NCBI GenBank assembly: GCA_964245885.1
Contig: CAXTOX010000001.1
Span: 1-64,000, forward strand
DNA: 64,000 nucleotides
Source of the DNA: CAHJWO01 sp964245885
GTDB taxonomy: Bacteria; Verrucomicrobiota; Verrucomicrobiia; Chthoniobacterales; SZAS-18
Direction: 5' to 3'
Position numbers and translations under genes: made by a program. The number at the start of each line of letters is the position of its first letter. Position 1 is the first letter of the stretch. A model generated the notes under the pieces. That model worked only from the letters and a program-made list of their open reading frames with translations. It searched no databases and was not told the origin of the DNA. Positions 45,901 to 52,498 of this stretch are shown here, piece after piece.

Positions 45901-46709
45901 CCGCGACCGATAAGGTGCCCAACACCTCCGCCACGGCGGCGTCGAGCGGGTCTGATCTCAACGGCATGGCCGTGCAGGACGCCTGCCGCCAACTGCGCGC
46001 GCGGTTGCTGCCGTTCGCCGTGGCGATGCTCAAGGAACGCTTCGGCGACGACGCCATCGCGGAAGACCAGGTGCAATTTGAAAACGGCGCGGTGTACGTG
46101 GCGGGCAAGACCGACGAGATCATCGAGTACCTGGAAGTCGTCGACCGCGCCTACATGGAACGCGTCAGCCTCTCCGCGCAAGGTTATTACAAAACGCCGG
46201 GCTTGCAGTGGGACCGCGCGAAAGGGCAGGGGAGGCCGTTCCACTACTACGCGTGCGGGGCGTCGGTCACGGAAATCGAGGTGGACGGCACGACGGGGAT
46301 GCACCAGGTGCGGCGCGTGGACATCCTGCACGACGTGGGCCGTTCCCTGAACCCCGGCGTGGACCGCGGCCAGATCGAGGGTGGTTTTGTACAAGGCATG
46401 GGCTGGCTGACGAGCGAGGAGTTGCGCTGGGACAAGGAAGGACGCCTCCAGTCGCACGGGGCGAGCACCTACCAGATTCCCGCGATCAGCGATGCGCCGG
46501 TGGATTTCCGGGTGAACTTCTTCGCCGACTCCGCCCAGGTCGACACCGTGGGCAAAAGCAAGGCCATCGGCGAGCCGCCGTTGATGCTCGCCATCTCGGT
46601 GCGCGAGGCGATCCGCGACGCGGTGGCGGCGTTTACCCAAAAACGAGGCGAAATCGCGCTCGCCTCCCCCGCGACGAACGAAGCGATCTTCACCGCCATT
46701 CATCGTTAG
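42912..46709 (+). CDS. Xanthine dehydrogenase, single-chain XdhAB fusion
   Basis: Oxidises hypoxanthine to xanthine and then urate. One 1265-residue chain holds every domain that is usually split in bacteria. A plant-type [2Fe-2S] site (KCGCNEGDCGACTV, residues 42-55) comes first, then a second [2Fe-2S] site (CGYCTPG and LCRCTGYRPI). The FAD domain follows (ARLIAGGTEIGVEINK, NRATLGGSLATSSPIGDAAP). The molybdopterin domain has MGGGFGGKET, NTAFRGFGGPQGM with the substrate arginine, and GEPPLMLAISVREAI with the catalytic glutamate. This matches the eukaryote-like order. The ATG at 42912 is used; the upstream frame is the repeat. It needs XdhC, encoded at 35454. Confidence 0.94.
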   Translation: MVGTTEGSFSFSLNGERVEVRELSTHTTLLDWLRRSGRTGTKCGCNEGDCGACTVTLLDTDHEGRPTWRAVNSCIALLPMFAGREVMTVEGVAGADDTLHPVQAAMVKHYGSQCGYCTPGIIMSMFEGYYREDLREPWQIADQLCGNLCRCTGYRPIRDAACETLLCLGKSGGKMCAAKSSCDPHARRLLGDRSALAPCHYERGNESFLRPGSLGELLSLVRRDPGARLIAGGTEIGVEINKQQATCPRLISVEAVAELRETRCEPEAWHFGAAAPLTTVEEAVGEEFPSFGKMLWLFGFRQLRNRATLGGSLATSSPIGDAAPVLLSLDAALQLVSEEHGERTIPLDEFFTGYRRNALREGEIIKTVVLPHRRPHRAEFFKVSRRREMDISAVSAAFWIECDEREIVTRARLAFGGVAATPTRARRAEQAQIGRTLEDAREAVLAALGEEFNPLSDRRGSAEYRRGVIRSLWEKFVRGEAGPQDVRGSFVSHEPWQVDSDSRALPHESSTGHVTGRAQYVDDIAQRRPMLDVWPVCSPHAHARILRRDVTRARAVPGVRAVLMAEDVPGHNNVGVTRKDETLFAEDEALYHQHLVVLVVGDSPEACREAATLVEVEYEPLPALVTIHDAVAADSFHTDANYMRRGDWRAGLAASPHRMEGTFELGGQEHFYLETQAAWAEVDGDGNVLISSSTQHPSEIQTIVGEVLGLPRHRVVVQAPRMGGGFGGKETQGNTWAALAAVAALKTGRPVRVQTDRDVDMRMTGKRHPFLANFQVGYDDDGKILALKCDLISNGGWSLDLSMPVTDRAMFHTDNAYYIPDIEVSGRVAKTHIASNTAFRGFGGPQGMLVIEEIMDRVARRVRQPPEEVRERNFYHGRGETNTTHYGEEIGDFRLPALWRQLKESASFDARREEITRWNQARVGVKRGLAITPVKFGISFTYTAYNQAGALVLLYRDGTAQVNHGGTEMGQGLHTKILGVAVRELGLPPERIRLMMTATDKVPNTSATAASSGSDLNGMAVQDACRQLRARLLPFAVAMLKERFGDDAIAEDQVQFENGAVYVAGKTDEIIEYLEVVDRAYMERVSLSAQGYYKTPGLQWDRAKGQGRPFHYYACGASVTEIEVDGTTGMHQVRRVDILHDVGRSLNPGVDRGQIEGGFVQGMGWLTSEELRWDKEGRLQSHGASTYQIPAISDAPVDFRVNFFADSAQVDTVGKSKAIGEPPLMLAISVREAIRDAVAAFTQKRGEIALASPATNEAIFTAIHR

Positions 46710-46851
46710 AGTGTTTTCAGCAAAGGGGTGGCCGATTTTTCTAATGTGGTCACGGCACCGTGTCGCCGTGTCTGATCTGGAAGGAACGCCCCCACCGACG
46801 CAGGCACGGCGACACAGCGCCGTGACCACATCCCAGATGGAACTTTTCTAG
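46710..46851. repeat. GTGGTCACGGC inverted-repeat element, left copy
   Basis: Arms at 46744-46773 and 46802-46831 pair with two or three mismatches around TGGAAGGAACGC. A flank TTTTCAGCAAAGGGGTGGCC precedes the left arm. The same arms, centre and flank occur in reverse orientation at 47848-47992, so two copies bracket the HAD gene. Confidence 0.9.
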
Positions 46852-46878
46852 CCGCCGCCACCCACGATCCCTCCCACC

Positions 46879-47847
46879 ATGTCCGTTCCGCAGAACCTCA
46901 TCGCGTTGATCTTTGACTACGATCAGACGCTGTCACCTCACTACATGCAGGACGAGGTGTTGTTTCCCGCGTTCGGCATTGATCCCGACAAGTTCTGGCG
47001 TCGCTGTCAGGACCTGGTGAACACGCAGGGCTACGACGGCGAACTGGCCTACATGAAAGTCCTGCTCGACACGCTCGACCTCGACCGGCCTTCCAACGCC
47101 CGGCTGCGCGAACTCGGCGCAGGCCTGACGTTCTATCCCGGCCTGCCGGAAATGTTNNNNNNNNNNGAGGTCGGGATCGTCGTCGACACCGGCGACGGCA
47201 TCGCCCGCGTCGAGGGTCTGCACTCGGCGATGACCAACGAGCTGTTGGAGTTCGAGGGCGGCCTGCTCTCGCCGGAAGACATCGCCTTGGGCATCCGCGT
47301 GGAGTTCTACATCATTTCCAGCGGACTGAAAGCCGTCATCGAAGGCAGCCGGTTGATGAAGCACGTCCGCGCGGTGTTCGGCTGTGAGTACGCCGAAGAC
47401 AGCGCCGGGCGCATCACGTTCCCCAAGCGGGTGATCTCGCACACGCAAAAAACGCAGTTCCTTTTCCGGGTCAACAAAGGGTTGCTCGACCTCAGCGAGG
47501 ATGTCAACGACCACATGGACGACGACCTGCGTCCGATCCCGTTCGAGAACATGGTCTACGTCGGTGACGGCCCGACGGACATCCCGTGTTTCAACGTCAT
47601 CCGCAAGCAGGGCGGCCAGGCGCTGGCGGTGTACAATCCCGACGACCCGACGCGGGCGGCGTTTCGCAAATGCTACCAACTCACCGCGCACACCGACCGG
47701 GTGCGCCACATCGCGCCGGCGGATTTCCGCGCGGGCAGCCACCTGCGGCTGTTGCTCGACGAAATGGTCGGCGAGATCGCGACCCGCATCCGGGCCAAAC
47801 GGCAAACCTCGCTCGAAAGCGGCACCGTGCGCGCGCCGAAGTATTAG
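46879..47847 (+). CDS. HAD-superfamily phosphatase, interrupted by N gap and foreign insert
   Basis: Phosphatase of the haloacid dehalogenase fold. The catalytic start is IALIFDYDQTLSPHYM (nucleophile DxDxT), motif II is FYIISSGLKAVIEG, and the late motif is VYVGDGPTDIPCFNVI. Substrate unknown. Residues 92-96 are undefined because of ten Ns. The next 34 codons (EVGIVVDTGDGIARVEG onwards) do not belong to this family; they look like the N-terminus of an ATP synthase alpha subunit. The frame resumes at SPEDIALGIRVEF. The true gene is therefore only partly known. Confidence 0.8.
   Translation: MSVPQNLIALIFDYDQTLSPHYMQDEVLFPAFGIDPDKFWRRCQDLVNTQGYDGELAYMKVLLDTLDLDRPSNARLRELGAGLTFYPGLPEMXXXXEVGIVVDTGDGIARVEGLHSAMTNELLEFEGGLLSPEDIALGIRVEFYIISSGLKAVIEGSRLMKHVRAVFGCEYAEDSAGRITFPKRVISHTQKTQFLFRVNKGLLDLSEDVNDHMDDDLRPIPFENMVYVGDGPTDIPCFNVIRKQGGQALAVYNPDDPTRAAFRKCYQLTAHTDRVRHIAPADFRAGSHLRLLLDEMVGEIATRIRAKRQTSLESGTVRAPKY
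47157..47268. other. Assembly gap plus ~100-nt foreign atpA fragment
   Basis: Ten Ns at 47157-47166 are followed by about 102 bases whose translation (DTGDGIARVEGL, then MTNELLEFEGG) fits the start of F1 ATPase alpha, in a form typical of actinobacteria. The native HAD motif picks up again at about 47269. The insert is the size of one short read. Confidence 0.75.
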
Positions 47848-47992
47848 AGCGGTTTCATCTGAGATGTGGTCGCGGCGCTGTGTCGCCGCGTCTGGTTCTG
47901 GAAGGAACGTCTCCACCGGCGCAGACGCGGCGACACAGCGCCGCGACCACATCAGAAAAGGGCCACCCCTTTGCTGAAACTGCTCAAAATTA
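47848..47992. repeat. GTGGTCACGGC inverted-repeat element, right copy (inverted)
   Basis: Arms at 47872-47903 and 47922-47953 pair perfectly over about 32 bases. The flank GGCCACCCCTTTGCTGAAA follows the right arm and is the reverse complement of the flank before copy 46710-46851. A small hairpin (TTGCCTC-GGA-GAGGCAA) follows at about 47997-48013. Confidence 0.92.
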
Positions 47993-48051
47993 GGATTGCC
48001 TCGGAGAGGCAACCCTACCTTGGAACGGCCGGCAGCTTGCGCTGCCCGGAA

Positions 48052-48756
48052 CTACAGCAAGCCCTTGTCCCGCTTCCGCGCGCAACGGGCCAGCATCTCG
48101 GGCGTCATTTCCTCCTGCGCGCCCTTGAAACCCGGCATCACCGACAGCCATTCGTAGACCGGTTCGCGCAGGGTCGCCGGGAGGATCGGCGACAGGGACA
48201 GCAGGCGGTCCAAGGCCGCCACGGTTGCGTCCGCCGTCTGCTCGATCATCTTCTGTGCCGCCGCCAGGATGGCCGCTTCGTCGGCCTCTTGCTCCACCCC
48301 GGCGAACAGCGGACCCGACGGCCGGACCAGATGGCGATGGTAAATCGACATGGCGTCGAGGACCACCGAGACCGTGCGTGGATAGAAACTCGTCATCAGG
48401 TTCCACGGTTCGCCGCTGATCGAGATTTCGCCGCTGCCGCGAAAGTCGGTGCGCAGCAGCACGGCCGGGATGTCGGCGAACTTGGCGAACATGAATTCGA
48501 CCACGGTGCCCGCGTCGAGTTCGGGGCCGTCGTAGTGGAAGATGCCCAGGTCGCAGCCCAGCAGCGCGCGGAGGTCCTGGTCGCGGATCGCCTGCGCGGT
48601 GGTGTCGCGTTGTTCCAGGGCCTGCGGGAGCAGCGGTTGGAAACGTCCGCCCGACCGCTGGCGGATCGCGGCGGCGAGCACGGCGTTGCCCAGCAGATGC
48701 TTGGTGCTGAAAAGTTCGCCGCCGAAATAAACGGTGTAGGTCGATGGATCGTTCAC
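48052..48756 (-). CDS. Nucleoside 2-deoxyribosyltransferase-like protein
   Basis: A 234-residue protein with the N-terminal fold of nucleoside 2-deoxyribosyltransferases: STYTVYFGGELFSTKHL, then DQDLRALLGCDLGIFHYDG and DAGTVVEFMFAKFADIPAVL. The last block contains the catalytic-type glutamate in a GTxxE-like motif. The family exchanges or hydrolyses deoxyribose-base bonds. The C-terminal helical half extends beyond the minimal domain. The start is the GTG at 48756, the first plausible codon before the fold; the longer frame has no better start. It is divergent from a second member of the same superfamily 112 bases away. Confidence 0.72.
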   Translation of the reverse strand: MNDPSTYTVYFGGELFSTKHLLGNAVLAAAIRQRSGGRFQPLLPQALEQRDTTAQAIRDQDLRALLGCDLGIFHYDGPELDAGTVVEFMFAKFADIPAVLLRTDFRGSGEISISGEPWNLMTSFYPRTVSVVLDAMSIYHRHLVRPSGPLFAGVEQEADEAAILAAAQKMIEQTADATVAALDRLLSLSPILPATLREPVYEWLSVMPGFKGAQEEMTPEMLARCARKRDKGLL

Positions 48757-48868
48757 GGAAGAGCACCCAACAAAGCGAAAAGCCCGCGCCACGGCAAGCG
48801 GCGTTTGCGGATCGGGGGGTGGTCTGGGCTTGTCAACGCAGGGGCGTCGGCCCAAGGTGGCGGCGAGC

Positions 48869-49753
48869 ATGTCCAACCAGAACCACCTGCGCGGGGCGCG
48901 CGTGTACCTTTCAGGGCCGATGGATTTCGTGGCGTCGCGGGCGGACGAAAAGAAGTTCGGCTGGCGCAACCGCGTGGGCGACTTCCTGCGGCACCTGGAG
49001 GCGACGGTGTTCGACCCGTGGTCCAAGCCGCTCGTGCGCGGGCTGGAGGAATACGGGTTGGAAGACATCAACACGGTCAACGCGCGCGAGAACTGGACGT
49101 ACGAACCCGGGCAGGCCGGCGACGAGGCGCGGGCGAAGTGCGCGGAGCAGTTCTGGGAAACGCTCCACATCGACCTGCGGATGGTGGACACGAGCGACTT
49201 CACGATTGCCTACGTGCCGACGAACATCTACAGCGTGGGCACGGCGCACGAGATCATCCTGACGCGTTTGCAGCTCAAGCCGGTGTTGTTCGTGAGTCCG
49301 GCGGTGGAGTTCCCGGCGGTGGATGCGTTGCGCGAACACCTGCGCGACGACCCGGAGGGACTCGCACTCCTGAAGCGGCTGGAGACGGAAGTGCCCGTCA
49401 AGCCGAACCCGCGTGGCATCCCGAGCCTGTGGTACATGCCGCTGATCGGCGGGACGTTTTTCGACGGGTTCGGTTTCGCGGCGTACCGCGAGAAGTTCGG
49501 CTGGGAAACGATCCCGATGGACGCCGCCGAGGAGCGTCGCCCGCCGAAGTGCGGGCTGCTGCCCTATCTCGAATCGCTCGTGCGCGAGGTGCCCAAGCGT
49601 TGGGACAACAAGCTCAAGAAATACGTGGTCAACGACGACTGGCTGCTGTGGGATCTCGATGGCGCGGCGCAACGCGGGGTCGAAACCAGTCACCCCTTCG
49701 CCAAACCGGACGCGGCTTCCGACGCGCACCGCGCACCCGCTGGCCACCGCTAG
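48869..49753 (+). CDS. Second nucleoside 2-deoxyribosyltransferase-like protein
   Basis: A 294-residue protein opening with RGARVYLSGPMDFVASRA, the glycine-proline strand of the deoxyribosyltransferase/nucleotide-hydrolase superfamily. It continues with IDLRMVDTSDFTIAYVP and SVGTAHEIILTRLQLKPVLF, the GTxxE catalytic region (here GTAHE). The C-terminal half (LPYLESLVREVPKRWDNKLK) is not recognised. It could cleave or transfer nucleoside bases and feed them to the purine or pyrimidine genes around it. The ATG at 48869 is preferred to an upstream ATG because the fold begins at once. Confidence 0.68.
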   Translation: MSNQNHLRGARVYLSGPMDFVASRADEKKFGWRNRVGDFLRHLEATVFDPWSKPLVRGLEEYGLEDINTVNARENWTYEPGQAGDEARAKCAEQFWETLHIDLRMVDTSDFTIAYVPTNIYSVGTAHEIILTRLQLKPVLFVSPAVEFPAVDALREHLRDDPEGLALLKRLETEVPVKPNPRGIPSLWYMPLIGGTFFDGFGFAAYREKFGWETIPMDAAEERRPPKCGLLPYLESLVREVPKRWDNKLKKYVVNDDWLLWDLDGAAQRGVETSHPFAKPDAASDAHRAPAGHR

Positions 49754-49935
49754 AGAAACCAACGCGGGGTCAGTAGCCGAACTTGACACCGGGAGGCATC
49801 AATGATGGGATGCGACCGGGAACCTCGGTATTTTGTCCACCGGGGATAAGGGAAATTTTGTGACGCCTTTGTCACTACAAAGTAATCGCATTGCAATTAC
49901 GGATACGCCAAGCTCCGCTCATACCTCGCTGCGCC

Positions 49936-50712
49936 ATGCATTTATCCACGAAGCCATCTACCAGCGGACGACGCCGATGCCGAGCGGTCGCCTTCACGCT
50001 GGCGGAGATGCTGGTGGTCATGGGGATCATCGTGGTTCTGCTGGCAGCACTGCTGCCCGCCGTGCGCGGATTGAGCAATTCCACGAGTCGGCGCGGCGCG
50101 GTCGGTACGCTGCTCGGCGTGCTCGATCGTGCGCGGATGATGGCGGTCTCTGACGGACTGGCGACCTACGTGGTGTTCGCGGTCCCGTCTGGAGACGGCC
50201 AGAATTTGAAGAAAGAGTTGTGGGGCCGCGCGTACGCCATTTACCAGGATCACGACAACATCAGCTTTAAGCCCGAGCAGCGCACCCCTTGGATGCAATT
50301 GCCGCAGGGAATGGCTTTCAAGATTAATGATGTAGTGTCGATCGGCGGGAAAGTTTCCACCACGATCACAAACCGGATTCCATCCCCGACCGCCGACCCC
50401 GCGTTCCCGGTGGCTGCCGGTGCGCTTGCCGACACTGGCAGCACCGGGAGCGCGCGCCTTCCCTACTGGAAGTTCGACGCCACCGGTGGAGTAGACGAAC
50501 AAGATCCCAATTTTCTACGATTGCTGATCTTTCCCGGCCTCATCGATGCGACCGGCAACGAGGTCTCCACGCAAAACACCGGCGGTTCCGCTGGCAATAC
50601 GACCGGAAATGTTCTCGAAGAAATCGACATCAATTCTGCCACGGGTCGAGCCAAGTACATCATCAACCCGATCAACAACCTGGCGACTGCCACGCCGACG
50701 CCTTCGACGTGA
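49936..50712 (+). CDS. Verru_Chthon cassette protein D (prepilin-like)
   Basis: A 258-residue pseudopilin-type protein. After a basic leader the cleavage/methylation motif is FTLAEMLVVMGIIVVLLAALL, giving the N-terminal helix that assembles into type II secretion or type IV pilus-like fibres. The rest is a beta-rich head (WGRAYAIYQDHDNISF). It matches the Verru_Chthon cassette D family by position and motif. The ATG at 49936 is used; the TTG upstream merely lengthens the leader. It is the first gene of a seven-kilobase operon with overlapping starts. Confidence 0.82.
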   Translation: MHLSTKPSTSGRRRCRAVAFTLAEMLVVMGIIVVLLAALLPAVRGLSNSTSRRGAVGTLLGVLDRARMMAVSDGLATYVVFAVPSGDGQNLKKELWGRAYAIYQDHDNISFKPEQRTPWMQLPQGMAFKINDVVSIGGKVSTTITNRIPSPTADPAFPVAAGALADTGSTGSARLPYWKFDATGGVDEQDPNFLRLLIFPGLIDATGNEVSTQNTGGSAGNTTGNVLEEIDINSATGRAKYIINPINNLATATPTPST

Positions 50713-51353
50713 ACAACGAGCCGCCATTTCCGATCTTCCGGTCGTCCGGCCGCCTGCGCCGCGCCGTAGCGGCATTTTCACTGGTCGAAGTCACTCTCGC
50801 CCTCGGGATCGTGACCTTCGCGCTGGTGGGAGTGATCGGCGTGTTGCCCGTTGCCATGAACAGCAGTCGACAGAGCTTCGACAAAAATCGCGCGGCCGCG
50901 ATCGCCGAAACGCTTTTCACGAGCTTTCGCAGCCAACCCTTCCAAGATGTCGGCTATCTGGATGAACAGTTTGATGCCAACGGGCAGGCCCTGACATCGC
51001 CGCACGTTGCCCCGCTGGATCTCAATGGAGTGAGCACCACCACCACCGAGGTGAAGTTTTACGCCACCTTCCTCGATAATAATACCGCCGTAACCACCGC
51101 CTCCGATCCTTACGGCGCGCAACGGCGCCTGTATTTCGGAAGCACAACCACCGGCGGGGCAGACTATCTGGTGCGGATGCACTTCAATAACCAGCCGGCC
51201 GGGTCGGTAATCACACCAATCGCGAGCACGCCGCCCAACGGACAGCCCACCGTCCCGGCGCAGGCCAACCAGGTTGAACTGATCATCTCCGCCGTGAGCC
51301 GGCCGCAGGACCAGTACCGGTTCATGAGCATCGTAGCCAATCGGACAAATTGA
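50709..51353 (+). CDS. Verru_Chthon cassette protein B (prepilin-like)
   Basis: A 214-residue prepilin-type protein: a basic leader, then FSLVEVTLALGIVTFALVGV with the glutamate at position 5 of the mature helix, and a compact head. The start is a GTG overlapping the preceding stop (GTGA), so the two are co-translated. Family placement as cassette protein B follows from the order D-B-C-A and the size. Such proteins would be minor pilins of a secretion or surface fibre. Confidence 0.82.
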   Translation: MNNEPPFPIFRSSGRLRRAVAAFSLVEVTLALGIVTFALVGVIGVLPVAMNSSRQSFDKNRAAAIAETLFTSFRSQPFQDVGYLDEQFDANGQALTSPHVAPLDLNGVSTTTTEVKFYATFLDNNTAVTTASDPYGAQRRLYFGSTTTGGADYLVRMHFNNQPAGSVITPIASTPPNGQPTVPAQANQVELIISAVSRPQDQYRFMSIVANRTN

Positions 51354-52429
51354 CCATTTCCATTTTCCAAGCGAAGCCTTTGCGCCGCCACGTTGCCTGT
51401 TCTTTGGCCCCCGTTTCCCTCGTCAGCGCGGTGGCTCTGGACTCGCGGCGCAGGACGCGCCGGGTTGGGGGCTTCACCCTCGTTGAACTGCTGGTCGCCA
51501 CGACGGTAACTCTCCTGCTAGTCGTCGTGCTCGTCCAAGTGTTCAACGGTGCGTCGAACGCCTGGCGGCACAGTGAGACGCAGGTCGATGCTTACCGTGA
51601 GGCGCGCGGTGCGCTACAACTCATGGCGCGTGACCTCAGCGCGACGCTGCAAGCTTCGTACGCGCAAGCCGGCGGCGGCGCGGACCCTGCCTCGGTGACC
51701 ACGAATGGCCCCGCGATGCCGACGCTGGTGTTGGAGCACTACTCGAAATACGAGACCGTGCAGACGCCGGGGACGAGTCCGATTAACGAAGAGGTCTATT
51801 GTCTAACCAACATCCACAACGGCGGGGCGAGTTCGTTGTGCGCAGTGGGTTACTTCTGCCAGTGGATGCCATACATCCCAGGCGGTCCGGTCGGACAGAG
51901 TCCGAAAGCCTTCGCCTTGATGCGCCAATCGCTCAACAGCGACGGAACGTTCCTGCGCATGAAGGCGGCGGCGAACAACCCCCGACTCACCTTCCTCGAT
52001 CTTTACCGACGTGACCTCACGGGTGCCGGATCGGTGTTGACACCGCCGGTCGCCGAAGTAACCCAGGTGGCCGCTTACATCTGGGATTTGCGCTTCCGCA
52101 TTGATACGGACCTCAACGACAGCGCCAACAATCCAAACGGCGCGGTTGCGGACGGGAACAACCCTGCCCCGAAGGATCATTCGAGCACCCTGCGTTTTTA
52201 TGGTGGAGACGCCGCCAGCCAGCCGTACCCGCCGCGCCTGCCGCCGTACGTGGAGATTCGTTTCAAGGCGTTGAGCAATATCGCGGGTCGGCGCTTGGAA
52301 GGAATTACTAACGTCGATGATGCAAGCATGTGGAGCGACACAAACAACACGCTTTACAAACAAATCATCCAGCCAAACTTCCAGCAGTTTGTCCTGCGTG
52401 TACCGTTAATCAACGCCACGCCGTTGTAG
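51350..52429 (+). CDS. Verru_Chthon cassette protein C (prepilin-like)
   Basis: A 359-residue protein with the prepilin motif FTLVELLVATTVTLLLVVVL after an arginine-rich leader (SRRRTRRVGG). A large beta-rich domain (YREARGALQLMARDLSATL and onwards) follows, typical of GspJ-like pseudopilins. The TTG start overlaps the previous stop by four bases (TTGA); the leader before the motif is unusually long, about 41 residues. It fits cassette protein C by size and order. Confidence 0.8.
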   Translation: MTISIFQAKPLRRHVACSLAPVSLVSAVALDSRRRTRRVGGFTLVELLVATTVTLLLVVVLVQVFNGASNAWRHSETQVDAYREARGALQLMARDLSATLQASYAQAGGGADPASVTTNGPAMPTLVLEHYSKYETVQTPGTSPINEEVYCLTNIHNGGASSLCAVGYFCQWMPYIPGGPVGQSPKAFALMRQSLNSDGTFLRMKAAANNPRLTFLDLYRRDLTGAGSVLTPPVAEVTQVAAYIWDLRFRIDTDLNDSANNPNGAVADGNNPAPKDHSSTLRFYGGDAASQPYPPRLPPYVEIRFKALSNIAGRRLEGITNVDDASMWSDTNNTLYKQIIQPNFQQFVLRVPLINATPL

Positions 52430-52498
52430 ACGGCTGACTGTTCAGTCGGTCTGGCCTCGCGTTTATCTCCAGGCTCTCCTCCAAATATTCCAACTGCC

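Noticed and set aside
47157..47268. Genuine HAD-ATPase domain fusion
   Set aside because: The foreign stretch is about one read long, starts exactly at an N gap and does not match either neighbour; a chimera is simpler.
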